Of a stretch of 64,000 nucleotides of DNA, positions 1 to 8,647 are shown one piece after another. Under the pieces are notes generated by a model, which searched no databases, was not told where the DNA came from, and worked only from the letters and a program-made list of their open reading frames with translations. A program made the position numbers and the translations under genes. The DNA lies in the NCBI RefSeq assembly GCF_002752655.1, contig NZ_CP023737.1, positions 4,116,001-4,180,000 on the forward strand, given 5' to 3'. This DNA is from Methylosinus trichosporium OB3b (lineage in GTDB: Bacteria > Pseudomonadota > Alphaproteobacteria > Rhizobiales > Beijerinckiaceae). How positions within the stretch are numbered: the first letter of the stretch is position 1; the number at the start of each line of letters is the position of its first letter.

Positions 1-39
1 CGCCGCGCCTTCCCATTGCGAGCAGGGGAGTTTTTTTGC

Positions 40-819
40 CTATCGCAGCGACGCGCCCTGGAGCTGCGGGGCCGGCTCGGCGGCGGGCGGCGGCGGCAGG
101 GTCTGGGGCTCGGCCGTTTCGCGCCGGCGCGGCGCCGGCAGGCGATGGACCGTCGCGCTCGCGCCGACGTCCTCCTCCGCCTCCATCTTCGCGAGATCGC
201 GGCGAACCATCAGCACGAACAAAGTGAAGGCGACGGCCGACAGGCCGCCCACCGACACGTCGATCCAGGCGAACCGCAGGATCCGCGCCTCGATCAGGCC
301 GGGGCCGGCCCAATGCGCGATCAGCGCCCACACCGCCACCAGAATCCGGAACTCCGTCGCTCCCATTCCGCCGTAGGACAGGCGATGCACCCCCTCCGTC
401 GCCACGCGGAGATAGGTGTAGGAGCTCATCAGCAGATAGAGCGACAGCACGAACAGCGCCGACGGCATGGTGAAAAAAGGCGACGCCCCGAGCCCCACCA
501 CGATCAGGCTCATCGCGATCAGATCGCTCGAATGATCCAGAAGGAAGCCGTAGCGAGGCCGCTCGATCGACCGGTGCCGCGCCAGCGACCCGTCCAGCGA
601 ATCGCCGAACCAGTTCGTCGCCAGCCCCGCCACCACCAGCGCCAGGAACCACGCCGACCAATGGCACAGCAGAAACCCCGCCCCCGTCGCCGCCGCTCCC
701 AGCAGCCCGACCGCCGTCAGCTGGTCCGGCAGCACCCAGGTCGGAAGGCGCTGAACGATTGCGCCCAAGAGCCGTCGCTCGCAAGTCGCCAGCACGCTCG
801 TGTTCAATCGATCCGCCAA
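40..819 (-). CDS. CDP-alcohol phosphatidyltransferase family protein
   Basis: Integral membrane enzyme of the family that joins a CDP-activated alcohol to a second alcohol, usually in phospholipid synthesis. The family signature DG-x2-AR-x8-G-x3-D-x3-D is present as DGSLAR, then G, then DHSSD. Several hydrophobic segments follow. The frame is open up to about 1068, but the upstream part is Arg-rich and looks non-coding. I chose TTG at 819 because GAGGGGG lies just before it; ATG at 897 or 876 is possible. The C-terminus is a polar, Pro/Ala-rich tail. The substrate alcohol cannot be read from sequence. It lies downstream of a polysaccharide export gene on the same strand, so a role in envelope lipid or glycan synthesis is inferred. 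Confidence 0.8.
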   Translation of the reverse strand: MADRLNTSVLATCERRLLGAIVQRLPTWVLPDQLTAVGLLGAAATGAGFLLCHWSAWFLALVVAGLATNWFGDSLDGSLARHRSIERPRYGFLLDHSSDLIAMSLIVVGLGASPFFTMPSALFVLSLYLLMSSYTYLRVATEGVHRLSYGGMGATEFRILVAVWALIAHWAGPGLIEARILRFAWIDVSVGGLSAVAFTLFVLMVRRDLAKMEAEEDVGASATVHRLPAPRRRETAEPQTLPPPPAAEPAPQLQGASLR

Positions 820-1102
820 GAAGCCCCCTCGACAATTGTGAAGCGCTCGGCGCCTCGCGACGCGGCTTCGCCCCATTTCCGACGCCAGGCGTTCCATGCG
901 CCTCATACGGCGCCGAACTCGGATGAACCGAACCCGAACTTCTACACACCGCAGCCGATCCGAACGCCGTCGCGCCTCGGTCCTGCGAGTCCCTCGAATC
1001 GCATGTCCGTCTGTGGCGCCGCAGCATTCGGCCAGCTTCAGCTTGCCTGCGACGCTCCGCCCCGTCAACCGATTATCGGCGCCCCTGCGGCGGTTTTCGG
1101 CC

Positions 1103-2266
1103 TTATTTGATCCGCGACTCCGTGCGAATCCCCTGGACCGCCGGCTGCGTCAGCATCGACACCAATTTCAGCACCTTGCCCGCCTCCGTCAGACCGGCGT
1201 TCGAAACGAACAGAATGTCCTTGTCACGCATCGCGAAGCGGCGCGCCGCGAACAGCGCCTTCGGGTCCCGCATGTCCAGATGATAGACCACAGGAACTTG
1301 CGCCCGCGCCGCCAGCTCGGGCGGCGTCGCCGGATATTGCGACACGATCCCGCTCGGCTCGTAGCGCAGCACGAAAAGGCCCGACGGATCGGCCTGCTGA
1401 TCCTCGATCCCGCCGGCCTTGCCGATCGCCTCCTCCAGCGTCAGGCTGCGCGCGCCGAACTCCAGCACCGAGTTCGACCCCAACGCCCCCGCCACGGTGA
1501 AGGTCTGCGGCGTGTGCTCCACCGTCACCATGTCGCCAGGTCGTACATAAATATCTTCGCGCGGGGTCGCCAAGAGAGCGCCGAGCGGCACGCGTGCGGT
1601 GCGGTCGCCACGCGTCAGGCTGACGAAGGTCTCATGCACAGGCGTCTTGAACCCGCCGGCCGAGGCGATCACATCCATCACCCGGTCGCCGCGCAGCGTC
1701 AGCGGCACGCGCGCGCCCTGCGACACCTCGCCGGTCACCGTCACCATGTTCGACACATTGTGCGTCACCGTCACCAGCGCCTGCGGCTCGATCGCCTTGC
1801 CGCGCAGCCGCTCGACGATGAGCGCCTCGACCTCTTGCTGGCTGCGGCCGGCGACCTGGATGCGCCCGGCGTAGGGCACGGTGACCGAGCCGTCCCGCGC
1901 GACCGTCTGCTCGGGGATTGTCGCCGAGCGCGAGCCGGGGCTCGTGTGGTCGCCGCCGCCGGAGGAGAACAGACCGCCGGCCGTCGCCTCCCAGACCGTG
2001 ATCTGCAACGCGTCGCCGACGCCGATCGGCTGCGAGGCCAACGCGCGATAATCTCCGAAAGACCCGCGCAGCGACGGTTCCCGCCGCCGCGCCAACACCT
2101 CGAGCGAAAAATCGTCGATCTCGACCCCGACGAAGGCCGGCGTGGCCGAAGCCGTCGCCTCGACTATCGAATCACCCGACGGCCCACTGCCCGGAAGAAA
2201 AGAGCAGCCCGCCAGCAACGCTACCCCCGACAAAGCCGCAAACCGCAGAAAAAGCTTCGAGTCCAC
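1103..2266 (-). CDS. Polysaccharide export lipoprotein (Wza/BexD/VexA-type, SLBB domains)
   Basis: Outer-membrane auxiliary protein of capsule or exopolysaccharide export. The N-terminus has a lipoprotein signal with lipobox LLAGC. It is followed by a poly-export domain with the typical phrase VGDALQITVWEA, then two SLBB-like segments (around VTVTGEVSQGARVPL and FTVAGALGSNSVLEF). I chose GTG at 2266 because GAGG sits five bases upstream and the signal peptide begins there; the frame stays open to 2425 but that part is low-complexity. About 387 residues, normal for the family. No chain-length Wzc-like or polymerase gene is visible inside the window, so the rest of the locus is presumably beyond the left edge or elsewhere. 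Confidence 0.9.
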   Translation of the reverse strand: MDSKLFLRFAALSGVALLAGCSFLPGSGPSGDSIVEATASATPAFVGVEIDDFSLEVLARRREPSLRGSFGDYRALASQPIGVGDALQITVWEATAGGLFSSGGGDHTSPGSRSATIPEQTVARDGSVTVPYAGRIQVAGRSQQEVEALIVERLRGKAIEPQALVTVTHNVSNMVTVTGEVSQGARVPLTLRGDRVMDVIASAGGFKTPVHETFVSLTRGDRTARVPLGALLATPREDIYVRPGDMVTVEHTPQTFTVAGALGSNSVLEFGARSLTLEEAIGKAGGIEDQQADPSGLFVLRYEPSGIVSQYPATPPELAARAQVPVVYHLDMRDPKALFAARRFAMRDKDILFVSNAGLTEAGKVLKLVSMLTQPAVQGIRTESRIK

Positions 2267-2432
2267 TGGCGCCTCGACATAGCGCGGCGACGCGGCTCCC
2301 ACGGAGAGCGGGCCGCGGCCGTGCGAGCGACGAGGTCGGAAGGGCCCCCACGGGCCGAGCCGGCAGCGTCGCGCCGAGGAGTTATGCCGCAAATTTGACC
2401 GCCATGCTACAGGCAGAGCCGACACATGGACG

Positions 2433-3152
2433 TCAGCCCTTGCCGCGCGGCTGCTCCGCGGCTGCCGCGGAGGCGGCGAGCGACATGCGCACCAGCTCGG
2501 AGAGGCTGCCGGCGTTCATCTTCAACATCACATTGGCGCGATGCACCTCGACCGTGCGCACGCTGATGCCGAGCTCGCGGCCGATGCTCTTGTTCGGCAT
2601 GCCGTCGAGCAGGCGCGCCAGCACCTCGCTCTCGCGCGCCGTCAGCGTCTGCATGCGCGCCTGGATGGTCTGTGTCTCGGCGGCGCGGAACTGCTCCTCG
2701 CGCTCGAAGGCGAGCGCGAGCCGCACGCAGGCGATCAGCGCCTCATTGTCGAAGGGCTTCTCGAGAAAGTCGAATGCGCCCTGCTTCATCGCCTGCACCG
2801 CCAGATCGACGTCGGCGTAAGCGGTGATGACGACGACCGGCAGCGACAATTGCCGAGTCTTCATCTCCTCGAGCAGCTCGATGCCGGTCATCTCCGGCAT
2901 GCGCGCGTCGGTGACGACGCAACCGGGCGAGCCGGGCTGGACATGGGTGAGAAAGACGCTGGCGCTCTCATGCGCCTCGACGCGCAGACCTTCGGTGGAC
3001 AGCAGCAGCGCCAGCGAGTCCCTGACGGCGTCGTCGTCGTCGATGATGTGGACGGTGGCGTGCTCATTGGTCGTTCCGGGCGCGGGAGCGAATGTCGGGC
3101 GAGCGGCGGCGACATCGGCGAGCGCGCTCGCTTGCTGCGATATGTGAGCCAT
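2433..3152 (-). CDS. FixJ/NarL-type two-component response regulator
   Basis: Transcription regulator with an N-terminal receiver (acidic cluster IIDDDDAVRDSL, phosphoacceptor Asp in VVTDARMPEMTG, conserved Lys in FLEKPF) and a C-terminal LuxR-type helix-turn-helix (TARESEVLARLLDGMPNKSIG, then ISVRTVEVHRANVMLKM). The receiver and linker resemble FixJ. There is an unstructured N-terminal extension of about 33 residues before the receiver, longer than in FixJ itself. No partner histidine kinase gene lies next to it, so it is an orphan in this window. The 337-base gap upstream presumably carries its promoter. Confidence 0.88.
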   Translation of the reverse strand: MAHISQQASALADVAAARPTFAPAPGTTNEHATVHIIDDDDAVRDSLALLLSTEGLRVEAHESASVFLTHVQPGSPGCVVTDARMPEMTGIELLEEMKTRQLSLPVVVITAYADVDLAVQAMKQGAFDFLEKPFDNEALIACVRLALAFEREEQFRAAETQTIQARMQTLTARESEVLARLLDGMPNKSIGRELGISVRTVEVHRANVMLKMNAGSLSELVRMSLAASAAAAEQPRGKG

Positions 3153-3489
3153 GGAGCTTTTGATCTCTTCAGCAGAATGACGAGGCGCGATGCGCGCCGG
3201 CGATCAGCTCGCGCCGCTGGCGTGGCGGCGTCACATGTCGAGCCGCGGCGCGCGGCGGGGGAGGGCGCGACGGCGGCGCGGCCGCGCGATTTGCGCGCGC
3301 ATGGCTTCGTGTCGAGATGATCATCGCAACATGCCCCAATTATTCGACAACACGGAAGAACATGCGCGCCGGCAGCGCACCATGTCGTAGCGCTCGCGGC
3401 GAAACCCGCGCTATAGGCATTATTCTGAGCGCGGCGACGATTGACAAACTGGGGAATACACGTAGCCCGCAAGCGATACGCGAAAGCCG
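3153..3489. other. Intergenic region, no gene recognised
   Basis: This divergent gap lies between the FixJ-type regulator (minus) and a small exported protein (plus), so promoters for both are expected here. Its left half is extremely GC-rich; the right half is less so. A TTGACA hexamer occurs at 3441-3446 but no convincing -10 box follows at the right spacing. No RNA gene or strong hairpin seen. Confidence 0.4.
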
Positions 3490-3492
3490 GTG

Positions 3493-3909
3493 ATGAAGTG
3501 TTCAATGTTTATTCGTCGGCATGCCCCGTCGATGCTCGCTGTGGTCATGCTCGCCGGCGCGACAAGCGGCGCATTCGCGCAGCATCGGCAGGACGAACGC
3601 GACGAATGGTTGCGCCGCGTCGATGCTGCGCGCCAGGATCATGACGCCTTCGCGGCGCGGGCCGCCGCCGCCTTTCGCGACGCGGTGGAGGCGCGGCGAA
3701 ACGCGTCGAGCGCGCAGACTTTGCGTCTCGACGATCCGACATTGCGGCCGGGCGACATTATCGTCACGCCGACCAGCCTGCTGCTGTTCAAGGGCGCGCA
3801 GAGCGCTGTCTGTGAAGATGATTTCGAGCGCGTCGACGATCTGCGAGCGCGCGCTCTGCCGCATGGGCGTGCGCTGCGCGCCATTCTGCGCGCCCGCGTC
3901 CGTCGCTGA
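3493..3909 (+). CDS. Small exported protein of unknown function
   Basis: About 138 residues with a clear N-terminal signal peptide: basic MKCSMFIRRH, a hydrophobic core, and a cleavage-like AFA-Q near residue 30. The mature part is charged and Arg/Ala-rich, with a central segment LRPGDIIVTPTSLLLFKG that is the most protein-like piece. I do not recognise a family. It converges on the histidine kinase gene, whose stop lies only a few bases away, so it could be a secreted component regulated by or affecting that system, but that is only positional inference. Start ATG 3493 was preferred to the GTG just before it. Confidence 0.55.
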   Translation: MKCSMFIRRHAPSMLAVVMLAGATSGAFAQHRQDERDEWLRRVDAARQDHDAFAARAAAAFRDAVEARRNASSAQTLRLDDPTLRPGDIIVTPTSLLLFKGAQSAVCEDDFERVDDLRARALPHGRALRAILRARVRR

Positions 3910-3914
3910 CGCGA

Positions 3915-5372
3915 TTATCTCGCCGCTTCGCGCGCCGCGAGACCAGCGCCGAGATTGGTCTGAGGAACAGAAGCCGCGCCGCCTTGGCGCATCGGCGCCG
4001 ATCGCGCCGGCAGATCGAGAGCGACGCGCAGCCCTGGCCGATTGTCGTCGATACGCAGGGCGCCGCCATGTAGGCGCGCGACGGCGGCCGCAAGCGACAG
4101 GCCGAGGCCGGAGCCGGGCCGCGAACGCGAATTCTCGAGCCGCACGAAACGGCTGGTCACTCGATCGCGATCCTTCTCGGCGATGCCCGGCCCGCGATCG
4201 GCCACGGCGATCTCGACGCGATCGCCGACGCGCCGCGCCTCCACGGCGATCACCGCGCCCGGCGACGGCGCGCCATATTTCAGCGCATTGTCGACGAGAT
4301 TGACCAGCGCCTGGCCGAGCAGCTCGCGATTGCCGAGCAGCGTCAATCCGGGCTCCGCGTGCAGCGCCAAATGCGCGCCGCGCTCCTCGGCGACCGGCTC
4401 GTACATCTCGACGATGTCGGCCGTCACCCGGCTCGCGTCGAACTCGCTGCAGAAGTCGCTGCAATAGCCGGCCTCGGCGCGCGCGATCATCAGCAGCGCG
4501 TCGAAGATGCGGATCAAGCCGTCCGACTCCTCTATGAGCCCGGCGAGCGCCTCGCGATATTGGTCCTCGGTCAGATGGGCGCGCAGCGCCTCGTCGGCGC
4601 GGTTGCGCAGCCTGGTCAGCGGCGTCTTCAGGTCGTGCGCGATATTGTCGGAGACCTCGCGCAGGCCGGTCATCAATTCGTCGATACGCTCCAGCATGGC
4701 GTTGAGATTGCCGGCGAGGCGGTCGAGCTCGTCGTCGGCGCCCATCAGCGGCAGGCGTTGCTTCAAATCGCCGCCCATGATGCGCTGCGCCGAGGCGGAC
4801 ATCTTGTCGAGCCGCGCCAAGATGCGCCGCGCGACGAAAATGCCGCCGAGCGTGCCGATGGCGACAAGCCAGAACAAGGAGGTGACGAGCGCCTTGCCGA
4901 GAATCGCGTGCAACATCTTGCGATCGTGCAGATCATAGCCGACGAGCAGGCGGAATCCGTCCGGCAGCACGAACAGCCGCATGAGCGCGCGATGATGCGG
5001 CGTCGTCTCGCCGCGGCGCTGATACACCGACTCGACGAGCTCGGAGCCCGCGGGCAGATCGCGCGGCATGGCGGCGATATTGCCGACGACGTGCTCGCCG
5101 GCGAAGGTCGTCACCAGATAGAGCGAGGCGCCGGGCGAGCGCACGCGCCGCTCGACCACATCGACCAACTGGCGGATGCCGCCTTCCGCATATTGCTCGG
5201 CGAGGCCGCGAATATCCGCGTCGATCGTTTGCGCGGTCTGCTCGTCGAACAGATCCTCGACATGGATTTTCACGCGCGTCAGCACCAGCGCCGCGCCGAA
5301 GGCGAACAGCACGAGATAGGCGAGCGACAGCCGAAAGGCCGTCGTTCGGAAGAGTCTAGCGAGCGCCTTCAC
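3915..5372 (-). CDS. Membrane sensor histidine kinase (HAMP, HisKA, HATPase)
   Basis: Sensor of a two-component pair. A first transmembrane segment lies at about residues 12-32, a periplasmic sensor stretch follows to about 160, then a second membrane segment near 165-185 and a HAMP linker. The dimerisation box carries the phosphorylated His in NIAHDLKTPLTRLRNR. The ATP-binding domain has the N box (LVNLVDNALKYG), G1 (VADRGPGIAEKD) and G2 (GSGLGLSLA). Length 485 is normal. Its start overlaps the end of the preceding response regulator gene by 17 bases, so the two are translationally coupled. The signal sensed is unknown; the nearby HtrA-type protease suggests envelope stress. Confidence 0.93.
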   Translation of the reverse strand: MKALARLFRTTAFRLSLAYLVLFAFGAALVLTRVKIHVEDLFDEQTAQTIDADIRGLAEQYAEGGIRQLVDVVERRVRSPGASLYLVTTFAGEHVVGNIAAMPRDLPAGSELVESVYQRRGETTPHHRALMRLFVLPDGFRLLVGYDLHDRKMLHAILGKALVTSLFWLVAIGTLGGIFVARRILARLDKMSASAQRIMGGDLKQRLPLMGADDELDRLAGNLNAMLERIDELMTGLREVSDNIAHDLKTPLTRLRNRADEALRAHLTEDQYREALAGLIEESDGLIRIFDALLMIARAEAGYCSDFCSEFDASRVTADIVEMYEPVAEERGAHLALHAEPGLTLLGNRELLGQALVNLVDNALKYGAPSPGAVIAVEARRVGDRVEIAVADRGPGIAEKDRDRVTSRFVRLENSRSRPGSGLGLSLAAAVARLHGGALRIDDNRPGLRVALDLPARSAPMRQGGAASVPQTNLGAGLAAREAAR

Positions 5373-6048
5373 GGATCATATATCCCGCGCCGCGGATCGT
5401 GTGCAGGAGCGGCGTCTCGCGGCTCTTGTCGATCTTGGCGCGCAGCCTGGAGATGTGGACGTCGATCACATTGGTCTGGGGGTCGAAATGATAATCCCAG
5501 ACATTCTCGAGCAGCATGGTGCGCGTCACCACCTGCCCCGCATGTTTCATCAGATATTCGAGCAGGCGGAACTCGCGCGGCTGCAGCACGATCTCCTGTC
5601 CTGCGGAGGTGACCTTATGGGCGAGGCGATCGAGCTCGAGATCGCCGACGCGATAGACGGTCTCCTCCTGCTTCGCGCCGCCGCGCCGGCGCGCCAGCGC
5701 CTCGACGCGGGCGAGCAGCTCGGAGAAGGCGTAGGGCTTGGCGACATAATCGTCGCCGCCGGCGCGCAGGCCCTTCACGCGGTCGTCCACCTGGCCGAGC
5801 GCCGAGAGGATCAGCGCCGGCGTCTCGATCTTCTGCTCGCGCAGGCCCGAGATCAGCGAGAGGCCGTCGAGCCGCGGCAGCATGCGGTCGACGACGATCA
5901 CGTCGTAGCGACCATCGGAGGCAGCCGCATAGCCGGCGAGGCCGTCGACCTCATGGTCGGCGACATGGCCCTGCTCGCGGAACGCCTTGACGAGATAGGC
6001 GCCGGCTTCCGAATCGTCCTCGACGATCAATATGCGCATTTCCTTCAT
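5356..6048 (-). CDS. OmpR/PhoB-family response regulator
   Basis: Partner regulator of the downstream histidine kinase. The receiver shows the acidic pair in ILIVEDDSEAG, the phosphoacceptor Asp in VIVVDRMLPRLDG and the conserved Lys in YVAKPYAFSELLARV. The winged-helix C-terminal domain shows LQPREFRLLEYLMKHAGQVV and VDVHISRLRAKID, as in OmpR/PhoB proteins. Start ATG 6048 was chosen because AAGG lies eight bases upstream; the frame extends to a TTG at 6066 that would overlap the T-run of a terminator hairpin. About 230 residues. It overlaps the kinase gene by 17 bases. Confidence 0.93.
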   Translation of the reverse strand: MKEMRILIVEDDSEAGAYLVKAFREQGHVADHEVDGLAGYAAASDGRYDVIVVDRMLPRLDGLSLISGLREQKIETPALILSALGQVDDRVKGLRAGGDDYVAKPYAFSELLARVEALARRRGGAKQEETVYRVGDLELDRLAHKVTSAGQEIVLQPREFRLLEYLMKHAGQVVTRTMLLENVWDYHFDPQTNVIDVHISRLRAKIDKSRETPLLHTIRGAGYMIREGAR

Positions 6049-6063
6049 ATAGCGCACCTTCAG

Positions 6064-6100
6064 CAAAAACGGCAGACCGGCGGGGGCGCGCCGGTCTGCC
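6064..6100 (-). terminator. Rho-independent terminator or attenuator between degP and the response regulator
   Basis: A perfect 12-base stem (GGCAGACCGGCG, 6071-6082, pairing with 6089-6100) with a six-base loop is followed on the minus strand by GTTTTTG. It lies about 100 bases past the degP stop and only about 16 bases before the regulator start codon, so it should stop or limit transcription from degP into the two-component genes. Confidence 0.85.
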
Positions 6101-6201
6101 GGAGAGACGCCGAGAGGAGACGGAATCTCCCGGCGCCCTTGCTTGCGCGGGTCCGCTTCGCGCGGGGGGTGGGGGCTATGGCGGCCCTACGCAAGAAGTC
6201 G

Positions 6202-7761
6202 TTAAGACGCCGGACTGACGGAGAGCGCCACGAAGCGCGTCCCACCCTGCGATTTCACGCGCAGCAGCACGGATTTGCGCCCCTCCTTCTTCACCGCGTC
6301 GATGGCGTCGGAGAGATCGCCGGGCCGCTTCATCGATCGACCATTGGCCTCGAGGATCACATCGCCCTGCTGCAGGCCCTTCTGCGCCGCCGAGCCATTG
6401 GGGTCGATGCCGACGACGATCAGACCCTCCCCGCCGCCGCGGCCGCGCAGCTCGGAGGCCGGCGCCACCTCTATGCCATAGGCCGCGAGAGCGGAGCCCT
6501 GCTCCACGCCGTCGTCCTCGGTCTCGGTCGCGGCCTCCTTCTCGGACGGCAGCTTGCCGAGCTTCAGCCGCGCGGTCTTCTCGGAGCCGCCGCGCAGATA
6601 AGTGATGTCGGCGGTCTTGCCCGGCCCGAGCGTGGCGATGCGTCGGGCGAGCTCGCGCGGATTGTCGATCTTCTGCCCATCGACCGCGGTGATCACATCG
6701 CCGGACTTCAGCCCCGCCGCATCGGCCGGGCCGCCGCGCTGCGGCTGCGCAACCAGCGCGCCTTTCGTGGATTTGAGGCCGAGGCTCTCGGCGATCTCCT
6801 GGGTGACCGGCTGAATCTGCACGCCGATCCAGCCGCGCGCCACCTGACCCTTGTCCTTCAGCGCCGCGATCACATCCTTGGCGACCTCGGCCGGAATGGC
6901 GAAGCCGATGCCGATCGATCCCCCCGAGGGCGAGTAGATCGCCGTGTTGACGCCGATCACCTGGCCGCGCTCGTCGAAGGAGGGACCGCCGGAATTGCCG
7001 CGGTTCACCGGAGCGTCGATCTGCAGGAAGTCGTCGTAAGGACCGGCGCCGATGTCGCGTCCGCGCGCCGAGACGATGCCGGCGGTCACCGTGCCGCCGA
7101 GGCCGAACGGATTGCCGACTGCGATCACCCAGTCGCCGATGCGCGGGCTCGTGCTCGCCCAGTCGACATGCGCCAGCTTGTTGCCGTCGCTGATCTTCAG
7201 CAGCGCGAGATCGGTGCGCTTGTCGGTCCCGACGATCTTGGCCGGCAGCGTGCGGCCGTCGTCGAAGCTCACCTCCACTTGAGTCGCATGCTCGACGACG
7301 TGGTTGTTGGTCACCACATAGCCGTCGCTGGTGATGACGAAGCCGGAGCCCTGCGCCTGGGTGACATGCTTCTGGCGGCGCCCCTGCGGCGGGCCGAAAT
7401 GACGGAAGAAGCGGTAGAGCGGATCATCCGGCGAGAGCTCGGGCGGCATTCCCGGAACGCCCTCCTCCGGGCCGCCGCCGACCTCGATCGCCTTGGTCTT
7501 GATCGCCACCACGGCCGGCTTCACGCGCTCGACCAGATCGGCGAAGGATTTGGGCCCGAGCCCGGCGGGAGCGGTCTGGCTCTCGACCGGCGGCGCCTCG
7601 GCCATGGCGAAGCCCGCGAGCGGCGTCGCTAGCGTGGCGCCGAGCGCAAGAGCGGCGACGCCGGAGAAGAGGGCCATGCGGAAAGGGCGATGCTCGGGCC
7701 GGCGCCAGCGCGCGGTTCGGCCCATGGCGAAAGCTCGACGAAAAAGCAGAGGCGAGGTCAT
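6202..7761 (-). CDS. degP: Periplasmic serine protease of the DegP/HtrA (Do) family
   Basis: Periplasmic quality-control protease. About 519 residues from ATG 7761. The N-terminus has a basic stretch and hydrophobic segment (ALFSGVAALALGATL) serving as signal. The trypsin-like domain shows the catalytic triad: His in VTNNHVVEH, Asp in KRTDLALLKI, Ser in NRGNSGGPSF. Two PDZ domains follow, the first around GWIGVQIQPVTQ, the second around GLIVVGIDPNGSAAQKGLQ. It lies upstream of, and on the same strand as, a response regulator and histidine kinase, separated from them by a strong terminator hairpin. A longer upstream frame exists but is antisense to noncoding and cupin sequence. Confidence 0.94.
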   Translation of the reverse strand: MTSPLLFRRAFAMGRTARWRRPEHRPFRMALFSGVAALALGATLATPLAGFAMAEAPPVESQTAPAGLGPKSFADLVERVKPAVVAIKTKAIEVGGGPEEGVPGMPPELSPDDPLYRFFRHFGPPQGRRQKHVTQAQGSGFVITSDGYVVTNNHVVEHATQVEVSFDDGRTLPAKIVGTDKRTDLALLKISDGNKLAHVDWASTSPRIGDWVIAVGNPFGLGGTVTAGIVSARGRDIGAGPYDDFLQIDAPVNRGNSGGPSFDERGQVIGVNTAIYSPSGGSIGIGFAIPAEVAKDVIAALKDKGQVARGWIGVQIQPVTQEIAESLGLKSTKGALVAQPQRGGPADAAGLKSGDVITAVDGQKIDNPRELARRIATLGPGKTADITYLRGGSEKTARLKLGKLPSEKEAATETEDDGVEQGSALAAYGIEVAPASELRGRGGGEGLIVVGIDPNGSAAQKGLQQGDVILEANGRSMKRPGDLSDAIDAVKKEGRKSVLLRVKSQGGTRFVALSVSPAS

Positions 7762-8026
7762 CAAACCGTCTCCATCGATCTGGCGCGCGACCGTCGGGGG
7801 CGCGCGGGGCGGATCGTCCGCCGTTGCCGAGGAAAATGGGGCCGCCCGGCTTACGCGGCAGTGGCGGCCGGATGAAACTTTCGTAAGGCGTGGAATGGCC
7901 GCGCTCGGCGGGCAAATCGGCTCGCGGGTAAATCTCATGGCGACGCGCAGGCGCACGTCCTTGGACGGCGCCATGCGCTCTCGGCCAGACTCTGCGCGTC
8001 CAGAACCATCAGGAGGACGCGGACCC

Positions 8027-8446
8027 ATGCCGAGCTTCGCCTTCGACGACCGCAACATCGAATGGAAGCGCCTCGCCGGCGCCGAGCATCTGTGGCTGTC
8101 GGTGCTCGATATCGACGAGAGCAATGGATTGATCCATGTGCTGTATAAATTCGCCGGCAATGAGAAGATCCTGCTGCATCGCCACAAGACGCTGAACAAG
8201 ACCTTCGTGATTCAGGGCGAGCACCGGCTCTATCACCCGAATGGGGAGATCAAGGAGATGCGGCCGGTCGGCAGCTACAAGGTGAGCCCGCCCTCACCCG
8301 ATCCGCATCGCGAAGGCGGCGGCGACAAGGATGTGATCGTGTTCTTCACGATCTATGGCGGCAAGGACACGCTGTATGAAATTCTCGACGACGATCTCAA
8401 TGTCGTCGCTCCGCTCACGGTCGAGGATTTTCGTGCGCTGATGTGA
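8027..8446 (+). CDS. Small cupin-fold protein
   Basis: A 139-residue single-domain protein. The region KILLHRHKTLNKTFVIQGEH looks like the first metal-binding cupin motif, with His residues in HRHK and a Glu in the following strand. The rest is rich in beta-strand-like segments, ending near ILDDDLNVVAPLTVEDFRAL. A purine-rich site (AGGAGG, 8011-8016) lies ahead of ATG 8027. Cupins of this size are often dioxygenases, isomerases or sensory domains; no specific substrate can be assigned. It is divergently transcribed from degP, with which it shares a 265-base gap. Confidence 0.75.
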   Translation: MPSFAFDDRNIEWKRLAGAEHLWLSVLDIDESNGLIHVLYKFAGNEKILLHRHKTLNKTFVIQGEHRLYHPNGEIKEMRPVGSYKVSPPSPDPHREGGGDKDVIVFFTIYGGKDTLYEILDDDLNVVAPLTVEDFRALM

Positions 8447-8647
8447 GGCGCAATCTCGACGTTCCCTCCTTCTCCCGCCCTGCGCGCCGCTTGCGCGGGC
8501 TTGGCGAAACCGCGACGCCGCGAGACCTGCCGGGCCTTTCACCGTAACTCTCCAAGCGCGGGGCGGGAGATCGGCGCGTTTCCGCCTTAACCTTTCATTC
8601 ATGTGTTCGGCCTCTCGTCTGCGCATGCCTCATGCTGGACGAACGCC

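Noticed and set aside
3441..3446. TTGACA hexamer before the exported unknown at 3493
   Set aside because: No -10-like sequence at 16-18 base spacing.
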